From Saccharopolyspora soli (GTDB lineage Bacteria; Actinomycetota; Actinomycetes; Mycobacteriales; Pseudonocardiaceae): a DNA stretch of 64,000 nt. Position numbers and translations under genes: made by a program. The stretch is taken from NCBI RefSeq assembly GCF_022678645.1, contig NZ_JALBWV010000009.1, positions 1 to 64,000 on the forward strand. Direction: 5' to 3'. The notes below the pieces were generated by a model. That model was not told the DNA's origin and ran no database searches. It saw nothing but the letters and a program-made list of their open reading frames with translations. Below are positions 49,331 through 57,622 of this stretch, piece by piece (the stretch's first letter is position 1; the number at the start of each line of letters is the position of its first letter).

Positions 49331-49540
49331 TCTCCCCCTCTGTCACTGTCCGCGCAGCGAACGCCTGAGAGCTTCACCCGGAACACCGGGCTTGCACCGT
49401 CGGCGGGCTGCACCACGGCTGTGGTGCAGCCTCTTTCCAGAGGCATCTCGCCCGTGCGGTCCAGGTGGCCTGAGAGGTTGTCGGGGAGAGTTGCTCCTTC
49501 GGCGCCAGCCACGACCGAAGCCGGACCGGACTCTCCCGCA
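49331..49540 (-). promoter_or_regulatory. tandem glycine riboswitch upstream of gcvP
   Basis: On the minus strand the leader holds both aptamers. Aptamer 1: CGGGAGAG ... GCGCCGAAGGAGCAACTC ... CCTCTCAGGC ... GACCGCACGGGCGAGATG ... GGAAAGAGGC. Aptamer 2: GCCGACGGTGCAAGC ... AAGCTCTCAGGC ... ACAGAGGGGGAG. These are the conserved blocks of glycine riboswitches, and the position before gcvP agrees. The downstream part up to the start codon may form the expression platform. Boundaries are approximate. Confidence 0.9.
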
Positions 49541-49627
49541 CGGGGTCGGCGATGTGCCGCAGCCTACCGGATCAGGCGGCCGCTGCGGACTGCCGATGTC
49601 GCCAGCCGCACAACGGCTGGCCGGGGC

Positions 49628-50197
49628 TCACCCGGTTTCGGCCTGCCGATCGCGCCGCCGCCGGGACAACTCGTCGTCCACCGGCGCCGCGAGCTCGCCA
49701 CCGTCGGCCCGCTCTGCCGGGAACTCGTGGATCGTGCCGCTGATCTCGCGCATCGCGCCGCTGACGGCGATGCCGAACACCCCCTGGCCACCCTGCAACA
49801 GGTCGACCACCTCCTCGGCAGAGGTGCACTCGTAGACCGTCGTCCCGTCGCTGAACAGCGTCAGCCGGGCCAGGTCCTGCACGCCCCGGTTGCGCAGGTG
49901 CTCCACCGCGACCCGGATGTTGTGCAGCGACACCCCGGTGTCCAGCAGCCGCTTGACCACCTTGAGCACCAGGATGTCCTTGAACGAGTACAACCGCTGC
50001 GAACCGGAACCGGCCGCGCCGCGGATGGACGGGCCGACCAGCTTGGTGCGCGCCCAGTAGTCCAACTGGCGGTAGGTGATACCGGCGATCTGGCAAGCAG
50101 CGGGGCCCCGGTAGCCGACCAGCTCGTCCGGCAGCGAGGCGTCGGGGAACAGTTCGCCCTGCTCCGCAGCATCTCGGTTGGGCGCTTCCTCGACCAC
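49628..50197 (-). CDS. MerR-family transcriptional regulator (Rv1830-like)
   Basis: A 189-residue regulator with an N-terminal MerR helix-turn-helix (about residues 25-95; QIAGITYRQLDYWARTKLVGPSIRGAAG ... RLYSFKDILVLKVVKRLL, written here by segments) and a short C-terminal domain with EEVVDLLQGGQGVFGIAV. Length and sequence fit mycobacterial Rv1830. The GTG at 50197 is decided by GGGAGG (50203-50208) 5 nt upstream; a longer Arg-rich frame extends to 50374. Sits between gcvP and the DUF151 gene, as in mycobacteria. Confidence 0.87.
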   Translation of the reverse strand: MVEEAPNRDAAEQGELFPDASLPDELVGYRGPAACQIAGITYRQLDYWARTKLVGPSIRGAAGSGSQRLYSFKDILVLKVVKRLLDTGVSLHNIRVAVEHLRNRGVQDLARLTLFSDGTTVYECTSAEEVVDLLQGGQGVFGIAVSGAMREISGTIHEFPAERADGGELAAPVDDELSRRRRDRQAETG

Positions 50198-50393
50198 GCC
50201 TGCCTCCCCTCGTCCGGCACGAAGCCGACGACGACGATCACCAGCGCCCGAATCATCCCGATCCAGGGCCGCGAACACCGCCCACCGACCGAACGCGTCG
50301 GCCGAATCACCGGCTGAATCACACCGGGGCAATTCGCGTATCTCGACGGTATGCCTGCCCCGCGGGGAGGTCAACGCGACGCGCCCGGACGAC

Positions 50394-50428
50394 CCGGCCC
50401 CTGCCCGCGGTGCGCGGGCAGGGGCCGG
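50394..50428 (-). terminator. perfect 16-bp hairpin after the DUF151 nuclease gene
   Basis: CCGGCCCCTGCCCGCG (50394-50409), loop GTG, CGCGGGCAGGGGCCGG (50413-50428). The stem begins 28 nt after the nuclease stop and lies between it and the MerR gene. Very stable; no T-run. Confidence 0.75.
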
Positions 50429-50455
50429 GATGCTCTCGTCGGGCCGATCGGCGGG

Positions 50456-50938
50456 TCAGGTGTCCGCGCCGCGGAAGTCCTCCGGCGACACCGAGTCCAG
50501 GAACTCGCGGAACTTCTCGACCTCGTCCTCCTGCTCGTCCGGGATGATCAGCCCCGCTTCGTCCAGCACCGATTCGTCGGCGTGGATCGGCACCCCGATG
50601 CGCAGCGCCAGCGCCACCGAGTCGCTCGGCCGTGCCGAAACCCGCACGTCCCCGTCGAACACCAGCTCGGCGAAGAAGGTGCCGTCCTGCAGGTCGGTGA
50701 TCCGCACCTGTTCCAGGTCGCGCCCGAGGGCGCCGATGACGTCCTTGAGCAGGTCGTGGGTAAGTGGTCTTTGCGGCCGCACACCTTGCTGCTCAAGTGC
50801 GATGGCCGTCGCCTCGACCGAGCCGATCCAGATCGGCAGGTAACGCTCGCCGTGCGCCTCGCGCAACAACAGGATCGGCTGGTTTGCTGGTAGTTCCACT
50901 CGCACGCCGACGACGCGCATCTCGCTGCTCATCGTCAC
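50456..50938 (-). CDS. DUF151 bifunctional nuclease family protein (Rv1829-like)
   Basis: A 160-residue protein with the DUF151 core (VRVELPANQPILLLREAHGERYLPIWIG ... ITDLQDGTFFAELVFDGD ... ARPSDSVALALRIGVPI, by segments). The plant members have nuclease activity; in actinobacteria the activity is unproven. Acidic C-terminal tail. A GGAGGAGG precedes the GTG at 50938 by 4 nt and the ATG at 50932 by 10 nt, so either may start it. Its position next to the MerR and garA genes matches mycobacterial Rv1829. Confidence 0.85.
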   Translation of the reverse strand: MTMSSEMRVVGVRVELPANQPILLLREAHGERYLPIWIGSVEATAIALEQQGVRPQRPLTHDLLKDVIGALGRDLEQVRITDLQDGTFFAELVFDGDVRVSARPSDSVALALRIGVPIHADESVLDEAGLIIPDEQEDEVEKFREFLDSVSPEDFRGADT

Positions 50939-51323
50939 ATCGCCTCCTCCAGCGCGCCGAAGCGTGACATCCCCGTCGAGGATCGCGCACCGACGCCTCC
51001 GACGCTACCCGCGATACGGCGGACACGCCCATCCCTTTGGCGGTCTGGTCGACCACCGCTCTCACGGCCTTTCCTGCCGGTGCATCTGGCCCGAACCGCT
51101 GGCTGAGCTCTTCATCGAGCATTACCCAGCACGATACACCGCCCACCTGCCCGCCGGACCGGGGCAAAAAGCCGCATTGCCGTAGAAACCGGTTGCGACG
51201 CCGGGAAATTCCCCGCACGAGGACATCTCGTCCTGGGCCGCGCAGTGCCATGACGCGCCAGCGGGGCGACACCGCTTCGGCGTCGCCCCGCTGGCGGGTC
51301 GCAAAGTCGAAATGCCGGGGCCG
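50939..51323. other. 385-bp intergenic region between the DUF151 and garA genes
   Basis: Mycobacteria carry another MerR gene (Rv1828) here; it is absent, and the gap is too short for it. It holds the promoter region of the nuclease gene and a strong hairpin (51256-51296). A minus-strand frame starting MLDEELSQRFGPDAPAGKAV near 51125 runs on into the nuclease gene without a stop, so it is not called as a gene. Confidence 0.6.
51256..51296 (-). terminator. perfect 15-bp hairpin after garA
   Basis: CGCCAGCGGGGCGAC (51256-51270) pairs with GTCGCCCCGCTGGCG (51282-51296) over an 11-nt loop, 27 nt past the garA stop. Probable terminator of garA. Confidence 0.72.
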
Positions 51324-51791
51324 TCAGCGGCCGCCCTGTCCCCCGTCGATCGGGCCGGTCAGGAACACCAGCCGGAACTTCCCGATCTGCACCTCGTCAC
51401 CGTTGGCCAGCACCGAGGTGTCCACCGGTTCCCGGTTCACGTAGGTACCGTTGAGGCTTCCGACGTCGACGACCACGAAATCGTTGCCCTCGCGTCGGAA
51501 CTCGGCGTGCCGACGGGAAACCGTGACGTCGTCGAGGAAGATGTCGCTGTCCGGATGACGTCCGGCGCTGGTGGTCTCCCGGTCCAGCAGGAATCGCGAA
51601 CCCGCGTTCGGGCCACGCTTGACCACCAGCAGGGCGGACCCGGCTGGCAGCGCATCGACCCCGGAGGTGGGGGCAGGCTCCGGGGGCGCACTCTCGGTGC
51701 TTTCCGGCTCCGAGAGGAAGGGCCTGAAGACCGAGGTGGTCTCCGGTGACTGCTCCGGCGGGACCTCGCCGAAGCCGCTGTTTTGGCTCAC
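51324..51791 (-). CDS. garA: FHA-domain glutamate/TCA regulator GarA (OdhI-like)
   Basis: A 155-residue protein with an N-terminal ETTSVF phosphorylation motif (residues 17-22; Thr18 and Thr19) and a C-terminal FHA domain (about 60-145, SAGRHPDSDIFLDDVTVSRRH and GSLNGTYVN). In mycobacteria and corynebacteria unphosphorylated GarA/OdhI binds and inhibits 2-oxoglutarate dehydrogenase and glutamate dehydrogenase; PknB/PknG phosphorylation of the motif releases it. All elements are conserved. Upstream of gcvH is the same neighbourhood as in Mycobacterium. Confidence 0.95.
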   Translation of the reverse strand: MSQNSGFGEVPPEQSPETTSVFRPFLSEPESTESAPPEPAPTSGVDALPAGSALLVVKRGPNAGSRFLLDRETTSAGRHPDSDIFLDDVTVSRRHAEFRREGNDFVVVDVGSLNGTYVNREPVDTSVLANGDEVQIGKFRLVFLTGPIDGGQGGR

Positions 51792-51909
51792 CTGAGCTCT
51801 CCTCTACGCGGATAGATCGTGCCAAGTATGTGCCCAACGTACCGTGCTGCGACAGGCACGGGGCGCGCGACTCCCGACATCTTCTCCGCTGCCCCCGACG
51901 GCTTGACGA

Positions 51910-52296
51910 TCATGCCTGGTCGATCAGCTTCTGGTAGCCCGCGGCGTCGAGCAGCCCGGCCAACTGGGCCGGGTCGGCGAGCTTGAGCTCGACCATCCAG
52001 CCGTCGCCCAGCGGCGCCGAATTGACCAGCTCCGGCTGATCCGCCAACTGCTCGTTGCGGGCCAGCACCTCACCGGTGACCGGTGCGTAGATGTCCGAGA
52101 CGCTCTTGGTCGACTCCACCTCGCCCAGCGCGTCGCCCGCGGCGACCTGCTGGCCGACTTCGGGGAGCTGCACGAACACCACGTCGCCCAGCTGCTGCTG
52201 GGCGTAGTCGGTGATCCCGATGCGCACCGTGTCCTGCGCGGTGCGCAGAACCCACTCGTGCTCTTCGGTGTACTTGATCTCATCCGGGGCCGTCAC
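51910..52296 (-). CDS. gcvH: glycine cleavage system H protein
   Basis: A 128-residue lipoyl carrier. The lipoylation Lys lies in EVESTKSVSDIY (about residue 61) and KYTEEHEWV, the GDVVFVQLPEVG strand and the C-terminal GDGWMVEL helix fit the H protein exactly. It shuttles aminomethyl groups between gcvP and the T protein. GTG start at 52296 with GGAAGGCGGG upstream; an upstream frame to 52335 is rejected. gcvP is on the same strand but in another transcription unit. Confidence 0.95.
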   Translation of the reverse strand: MTAPDEIKYTEEHEWVLRTAQDTVRIGITDYAQQQLGDVVFVQLPEVGQQVAAGDALGEVESTKSVSDIYAPVTGEVLARNEQLADQPELVNSAPLGDGWMVELKLADPAQLAGLLDAAGYQKLIDQA

Positions 52297-52416
52297 GTGG
52301 TCCCGCCTTCCTGCTCCGCTGGTGCTGTGGATCACCGGCCGCGATGGTTCGCGTGATCGGTCCGGCGAGCGTATTTGCCGTGCTGGCCGGGCCGCAAGGC
52401 GACCCCCGGAGGTGGC

Positions 52417-53148
52417 CTAGATCGATTTTGACCGGGCCCGGCGCACCGCCGCGACGACCTGCCCGAGGTAGAGGATGCCCGCCCACAGGTACAGCGCACC
52501 GCCCCAGCAGGTGAACGCGTAGGCGATCGGGCGCGCGATGTCGGACAGCGGGAAGTCCTCCTGCACCAGCAACAACAGCGGGAACGCGTACATCAGGCAG
52601 AAGGTCGCGGCCTTGCCCAGGTAGTGCACGTCGGGCGGTTCGTAGCCGTGCCAGCGCAGCACGGGCAGGCACAGGGTCAGCACCACGTCGCGGATCACCA
52701 GTGCGGCGGCGACCCACCAGGGCACCACGTCGCGCAGCACGAAGGCGACCAGCGTGGCGACGATGTAGAGGCGGTCGGCGGCGGGGTCGAGCAGTTCGCC
52801 GATGCGGCTGTACTGGTTGAGCCAGCGGGCGAGTTTGCCGTCGAGCCAGTCGGTGATGCCGCTGAACACGAGGACCAGCAGGGCGAGCAGGTCCGCCTGC
52901 GGGCCGAGCAGCAGCCAGAGGAACACCGGCACCCCGGCCAACCGGATCACGCTGAGCAGGTTCGGCAGTGTCCACCATGGATCGGCCCACACCCCGGCGG
53001 CGGCCTCCCGGATCCGGGCCAGGCCGGGATCGGGAGCCGAGTCCGGTGGTTCGGGGCGCTGCGCGGGGTCCTCGCCCGCGGGGCCGGGATTCACTTCGCG
53101 GTCCCCGCTCGTGGTGTCGTCCGTGGTGCGCTCAGCGTCCTGCACCAC
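52417..53148 (-). CDS. CDP-alcohol phosphatidyltransferase family protein (PgsA2-like)
   Basis: A 243-residue membrane enzyme with a polar 50-residue N-terminus and about five to six helices. The CDP-alcohol motif is complete: DWLDGKLARWLNQYSRIGELLDPAADR (about residues 98-124, read in segments), with three conserved Asp and one Gly. It would transfer a phosphatidyl group from CDP-diacylglycerol to glycerol phosphate or another alcohol. GTG start. Located as pgsA2 (Rv1822) is relative to garA and gcvH. Confidence 0.88.
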   Translation of the reverse strand: MVQDAERTTDDTTSGDREVNPGPAGEDPAQRPEPPDSAPDPGLARIREAAAGVWADPWWTLPNLLSVIRLAGVPVFLWLLLGPQADLLALLVLVFSGITDWLDGKLARWLNQYSRIGELLDPAADRLYIVATLVAFVLRDVVPWWVAAALVIRDVVLTLCLPVLRWHGYEPPDVHYLGKAATFCLMYAFPLLLLVQEDFPLSDIARPIAYAFTCWGGALYLWAGILYLGQVVAAVRRARSKSI

Positions 53149-53325
53149 GAGCCTCCCCTGAATGGTTGTGCGTGCTTACCCCGCTTCGGGCGCACACCCG
53201 GTGCATCCCTACTGGATCAGGGTCTCACATTCCTCGCACAACACACCTGGCGGCTGGGCTCCCGCGGAGTCGGTCGATCGGGCCGGTTGCGGGTGGGTGG
53301 GAGCCGTGCCGCCACGAACCGCGGG

Positions 53326-53580
53326 CTAGGCCCGCGTGCGGCTCCAGCCGCGGCGGCGGAGGTCCGCGTCGGTGAGGAACCGGGCCCGGCCGCGATCGTC
53401 CACACCCGCCCAACGAGCCCCCGCGGAGCCTTCGAGCACGTACGAATGGCCACCGCTCCACACCACGCTGCACGGCGCGGTGGGCAGTTCGGCGGTCGTC
53501 CGGGTTCCGCTGGGATCGACCTCTTCGGCGGAAACCTGGGCGGCGGATGCCCTGGGCGGCAGGGCCGGTTCCGTGCTCAT
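53326..53580 (-). CDS. hypothetical 84-residue protein
   Basis: An 84-residue ORF with a low-complexity N-terminus (about 1-35) and a compact C-terminal part (CSVVWSGGHSYVLEGSAGARW ... RFLTDADLRRRGW, in segments) that looks like an actinobacterial conserved small protein. The ATG at 53580 has GGAGG 11 nt upstream. The stop codon sits in the loop of a small hairpin (53320-53336). Divergent from the acyl-CoA synthetase gene. Confidence 0.5.
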   Translation of the reverse strand: MSTEPALPPRASAAQVSAEEVDPSGTRTTAELPTAPCSVVWSGGHSYVLEGSAGARWAGVDDRGRARFLTDADLRRRGWSRTRA

Positions 53581-53909
53581 CGTTCGTAGCACCTCCGTTT
53601 TCGTTGTCGGCGCAATGCGTCCTGGTGTTAGCCCGATACTCGACTCCGGGCTTGATTGTCTGCGGTCGAGCACGCTCTGTCGCGCTGACTTCGCCCCGCA
53701 GCGCCAAACGGACACGTTGCGTCGCCGAACTGCGAGCGGGTATCGGTCCGGCGCCCAGCGCCGCCGAAGATCAACTACCGTTCGTCCGATCATCGGTGTT
53801 TCCGGTGTGACAAACGTGTTTCGCGCGCCGTCAGTGGCGATCTTGGCGTCGGCGGGGGTTGTGCGGTAGGACACCAGACGACATCGGCGCGCGCGAGAGG
53901 GATGTGGTC
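53581..53909. other. 329-bp divergent intergenic region
   Basis: No convincing coding potential. It separates a small minus-strand ORF from the acyl-CoA synthetase gene. It holds one good promoter-like pair for the synthetase (53843-53872). Confidence 0.5.
53843..53872 (+). promoter_or_regulatory. candidate promoter of the acyl-CoA synthetase gene
   Basis: TTGGCG (53843-53848) and TAGGAC (53867-53872) are separated by 18 nt, about 38 nt before the ATG at 53910. Visual match to the actinobacterial housekeeping consensus; no experimental support. Confidence 0.35.
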
Positions 53910-55787
53910 ATGGGTGCCTATGCCGAGGCATACCGGCGGAGTTTGGCCGACCCGGAGGGTTTCTGGCTCGACGCGGCGGCGGCGATCGAATGGGAGCAGG
54001 CGCCGTCGCGGGCCCTGGACGACACCGCGGATCCATTCTTCCGGTGGTTCCCCGACGGAGTGCTCAACACCTGTTTCAACGCGCTGGACCGGCATGTTCT
54101 GGACGGTCGCGGCGAGCAGCCCGCGCTGATCTGGGACTCGGCGATGACCGGCGCCGTGCTGCGCTGGACCTACCGGGAGCTGTTGGACCGGGTCTCGCTG
54201 TTCGCCGGGGCGTTGCGGGCCCAGGGCGCCGGGCCGGGCGATCGCGTGGTGATCTACCTCCCGATGATCCCCGAGGCGGTCGTGGCGATGCTGGCCTGCG
54301 CGCGCATCGGAGCGGTGCACTCGGTGGTCTTCGGCGGCTTCGCGCCGAAGGAGCTGGCGGCGCGCATCGACGACGCCCGGCCGTCGTTGATCGTCGCGGC
54401 GTCGTGCGGCCTGGAGCCGAACCGGATCGTCGAGTACAAGCCGATCGTCGACGAGGCGCTGCGGCTGGCCGAACACCAGCCGCGGCGGGTGATCGTGTTC
54501 CAGCGCGAGCAGGCCCGCGCCGAGCTCGGACCGCGCGATGTGGACTGGAACGACGCGCTGGCGCAGGCCGAACCGGCCGACTGCGTGCCGGTCGCGGCCA
54601 CCGATCCGCTGTACGTGCTCTACACCTCGGGCACCACCGGGCGCCCGAAGGGCGTGGTGCGCGACAACGGCGGACACGCGGTCGCGCTGCGCTGGTCGAT
54701 GGCCAACATCTACGACATCGGACCGGGGGACGTCTTCTGGACCGCCTCCGACGTGGGTTGGGTCGTCGGCCACTCCTACATCGTCTACGCACCGCTGCTG
54801 ACCGGTGCGACCACTGTGGTCTACGAGGGCAAGCCGGTCGGCACCCCGGATGCGGGCGCGTTCTGGCGGGTCATCGCCGATCACCGCGTCAAGGCGCTGT
54901 TCACCGCGCCGACCGCGTTCCGCGCGATCAAGCGGATGGACCCGGACGCCGAACTGCTGGCTGCCTACGACACCACGAGCCTGCGGACCCTGTTCCTGGC
55001 CGGTGAACGGCTGGACCCGGAGACCTACCACTGGGCGTCGCGGCAGCTGGGCGTCCCGGTGATCGACCACTGGTGGCAGACCGAGACCGGCTGGCCGATC
55101 TGCTCGAACCTGCGCGGGCTGGAGCCGATGCCGGTCAAGGCCGGGTCGCCGACCGTGCCGGTGCCCGGCTACCACGTCGTGGCGCTGGACCAGGCCGGAC
55201 AACCGCTGCCGCCGGAGACCGATGGCGCGCTCTGCCTCAAGCTCCCGCTGCCGCCGGGCACCCTGCCGACGCTGTGGGGCGACGACGAGCGGTTCCGCGA
55301 GTCGTACCTGTCGCGCTACCCCGGCTACTACCTCACCGGCGACAACGGCTACGTCGACGCCGACGGGTACGTGTTCGTGATGGGTCGCACCGACGACGTG
55401 ATCAACGTCGCCGGACACCGGTTGTCGACCGGGTCGATGGAGGCGGTGCTGGCCGCGCATCCGGCGGTCGCGGAGTGCGCCGTGATCGGCGTGCACGACT
55501 CGTTGAAGGGCCAGGTGCCGCGCGGGTTCGTGGTGCTGAAGTCCGGTGTGGACATCACCGAGGAGGCGTTGCGGGACGAACTGGTCGCGGCGGTGCGCGA
55601 GCAGATCGGACCGGTGGCGGCCTTCCGGGAGGTCGCGGTGGTCGACGGGCTGCCCAAGACCCGTTCGGGCAAGATCCTGCGCAAGTCGATGCGCGAGATC
55701 GCCGACACCGGGGACACCAAGGTGCCCTCGACCATCGAGGATCCAGCGGTGCTGGAGCGGCTCCGCCCGGCGTTGCGGGGCAAGTGA
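53910..55787 (+). CDS. propionyl/acetyl-CoA synthetase (PrpE/Acs-type)
   Basis: A 625-residue ANL-family synthetase. The ATP-binding YTSGTTGRPKGVV, the adenylate motif WQTETGWPI, YYLTGDNGYVDADGYVFVMGRTDDVINVAGHRLSTG and the acetylatable Lys near the C-terminus in TRSGKILRKSMRE are typical of acetyl/propionyl-CoA synthetases. The shorter length and the RGLEPM-region favour a PrpE-like enzyme, but acetate activity cannot be excluded. Start at ATG 53910: GAGAGGGA lies 7 nt upstream, and GTG 53904 only 1 nt. Activates short acids to acyl-CoA. Confidence 0.87.
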   Translation: MGAYAEAYRRSLADPEGFWLDAAAAIEWEQAPSRALDDTADPFFRWFPDGVLNTCFNALDRHVLDGRGEQPALIWDSAMTGAVLRWTYRELLDRVSLFAGALRAQGAGPGDRVVIYLPMIPEAVVAMLACARIGAVHSVVFGGFAPKELAARIDDARPSLIVAASCGLEPNRIVEYKPIVDEALRLAEHQPRRVIVFQREQARAELGPRDVDWNDALAQAEPADCVPVAATDPLYVLYTSGTTGRPKGVVRDNGGHAVALRWSMANIYDIGPGDVFWTASDVGWVVGHSYIVYAPLLTGATTVVYEGKPVGTPDAGAFWRVIADHRVKALFTAPTAFRAIKRMDPDAELLAAYDTTSLRTLFLAGERLDPETYHWASRQLGVPVIDHWWQTETGWPICSNLRGLEPMPVKAGSPTVPVPGYHVVALDQAGQPLPPETDGALCLKLPLPPGTLPTLWGDDERFRESYLSRYPGYYLTGDNGYVDADGYVFVMGRTDDVINVAGHRLSTGSMEAVLAAHPAVAECAVIGVHDSLKGQVPRGFVVLKSGVDITEEALRDELVAAVREQIGPVAAFREVAVVDGLPKTRSGKILRKSMREIADTGDTKVPSTIEDPAVLERLRPALRGK

Positions 55788-55893
55788 GCCGTCAGCCGCG
55801 CTGCCGGTCGGGGCCGTGCTGACCCGGTCGCGGTGCGGCCGAGCGGCCGTTGGACGTGCCCGATACATCCAGTTGGAGGCTTCCCGCACTGGG

Positions 55894-55909
55894 TTTGGTC
55901 TATACCTTT
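55894..55909 (+). promoter_or_regulatory. candidate DasR-type (dre) operator
   Basis: TTTGGTCTATACCTTT holds the near-palindrome GGTCTATACC, one base away from GGTCTAGACC, the core of DasR sites. It lies 35-50 nt before the hexosaminidase ATG, as expected for chitin/GlcNAc control. Confidence 0.65.
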
Positions 55910-55943
55910 AGGGGCACCGTTGCCCGATCATGGAGCGAGACAC

Positions 55944-57533
55944 ATGACCCCAAGACCGCCCCGATCGACGGTGCGCAATGCCGCGCTGGCCGTCGTGGCC
56001 GGTGCCCTGCTCACCGCCGGGATCGTGGTTCCCGCCGGTGGCGCACCAGCCGTGGAGAACTCCGCAATGGACAACATCATCCCCGCCCCCGAATCGGTGC
56101 AGCCGGACCCGGCGACCACCTTCGAACTGACCCAGCAGACCTCGATCCAGGCCACCGGCGAGGCCGCCGAGGTCGGCGAGTACCTGGCCGGGATCCTGCG
56201 CCCGTCCACCGGTTACCCGGTGCCGGTCAACCGCGGCGCGCTGGGCACCGGCGACATCGCACTAGCACTCGATGGCGCCCCCGACCTCGGCCCCGCCGGG
56301 TACCGGCTGCAGGTGGCCGACGACAACGTCAGCGTGCACGCGACCAGCACCGAGGGGCTGTTCAACGGCGTGCAGACGCTTCGCCAGCTGCTGCCCGCGG
56401 CGATCGAGAGCCCGACCGCGCAGCCCGGCCCCTGGACCATGCCCGGCGGTTCGATCGTCGACAAGCCGCGGTTCGAGCACCGCGCCGCGATGCTCGACGT
56501 GGCGCGGCACTTCTTCGACGTGGCACAGGTCAAGAGCTACATCGACCAGATCGCCCGCTACAAGATCAACCGCCTGCACCTGCACCTGTCCGATGACCAG
56601 GGCTGGCGGATCCAGATCAACAGCTGGCCGCGGCTGGCCGAGTACGGCGGCAGCACCGAGGTCGGTGGCGGTCCGGGCGGCTACTACACGCAGCAGGACT
56701 ACACCGACATCGTCAACTACGCCGCGTCCCGACACATCGTGATCGTGCCGGAGATCGACATGCCCGGACACACCAACGCGGCGCTGGCGTCCTACGCGGA
56801 GCTCAACTGCGACGGCGTCGCGCCGCCGCTGTACACCGGCATCGACGTCGGGTTCAGCTCGTTGTGCGTGGACAAGGACATCACCTACCGGTTCGTCGAG
56901 GACGTCATCCGCGAACTCGCGGCGCTGACCCCCGGCCCGTACCTGCACATCGGTGGCGACGAGGCGCATTCGACGCCCGAGGAGGACTACAAGAAGTTCA
57001 TCGCGCAGGTGCTGCCGCTGGTCAGCAAGTACGGCAAGACCGTGGTCGGCTGGCACGAGTACGGCAAAGCACAGCCGCAGGGCGACGCGGTGGTGCAGTT
57101 CTGGGGCACCACGAACGCCGACCCGCTGCTCACCGACGCGGTCGCCCGCGGCAACAAGATCCTGGCCTCCCCGGCGAACAAGTCCTATTTGGACATGAAG
57201 TACAACGAGAGCACCCCGCTGGGCCTGCAGTGGGCCGGGTTCATCGAGGTCGCCGACGCCTACGGCTGGGATCCGGGCAGCTACCTGCAGGGCGTGCCGG
57301 AGGAATCGGTGCTCGGCGTGGAAGCCCCGCTGTGGTCGGAAACCCTGGAGAACTCCGAACACATCGAGTTCATGGCCTTCCCCCGGCTACCGGCCATCGC
57401 CGAACTCGGCTGGTCGCCGAAGGGTGCCCAGAACTGGGAATCCTTCCGCCAACGCCTGGCCACTCACGGTCCCCGCCTGACGGCCTCCGGCATCGACTTC
57501 TACGCATCCACCCAAATCCCCTGGGCGAAGTGA
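55944..57533 (+). CDS. secreted beta-N-acetylhexosaminidase (GH20)
   Basis: A 529-residue GH20 enzyme. Signal peptide in residues 1-33 (twin Arg-lacking, hydrophobic core, then GGAPA), a GH20b domain (about 45-175) and the catalytic barrel (about 176-510). The catalytic pair is Asp339-Glu340 in HIGGDEAHS; LHLHLSDDQGWRIQ and PEIDMPGHTNAAL are standard. It trims terminal GlcNAc from chitin oligomers or cell-wall fragments. The ATG at 55944 has GGAG 8 nt upstream. A DasR-like site precedes it. Confidence 0.92.
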   Translation: MTPRPPRSTVRNAALAVVAGALLTAGIVVPAGGAPAVENSAMDNIIPAPESVQPDPATTFELTQQTSIQATGEAAEVGEYLAGILRPSTGYPVPVNRGALGTGDIALALDGAPDLGPAGYRLQVADDNVSVHATSTEGLFNGVQTLRQLLPAAIESPTAQPGPWTMPGGSIVDKPRFEHRAAMLDVARHFFDVAQVKSYIDQIARYKINRLHLHLSDDQGWRIQINSWPRLAEYGGSTEVGGGPGGYYTQQDYTDIVNYAASRHIVIVPEIDMPGHTNAALASYAELNCDGVAPPLYTGIDVGFSSLCVDKDITYRFVEDVIRELAALTPGPYLHIGGDEAHSTPEEDYKKFIAQVLPLVSKYGKTVVGWHEYGKAQPQGDAVVQFWGTTNADPLLTDAVARGNKILASPANKSYLDMKYNESTPLGLQWAGFIEVADAYGWDPGSYLQGVPEESVLGVEAPLWSETLENSEHIEFMAFPRLPAIAELGWSPKGAQNWESFRQRLATHGPRLTASGIDFYASTQIPWAK

Positions 57534-57545
57534 GTTGTTGAACGG

Positions 57546-57593
57546 GTGAAGGGCACCTTTCACCGACATACTCCGGTCAAAGGTGCCCTTCAC
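57546..57593. repeat. dispersed palindrome, copy 2 (terminator-like)
   Basis: Arms 57546-57565 and 57574-57593, 20 bp with one mismatch, around the loop ACATACTC. Located between the convergent hexosaminidase and isochorismate synthase genes. Same sequence family as the elements at 32161 and 62734. Confidence 0.85.
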
Positions 57594-57622
57594 TCATCAC
57601 TCCGCCGTGGTGGCGCGCGACT

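Noticed and set aside
46382-50317. 1311-codon plus-strand frame opposite gcvP
   Set aside because: Antisense shadow of gcvP and the riboswitch region; no recognisable motif.
50793-51272. Minus-strand ORF beginning MSPRWRVMAL and containing MLDEELSQRFGPDA
   Set aside because: Its frame runs 145 bp into the DUF151 gene in a different frame, has an Arg-rich composition at its end and no ribosome binding site; treated as part of the intergenic region.
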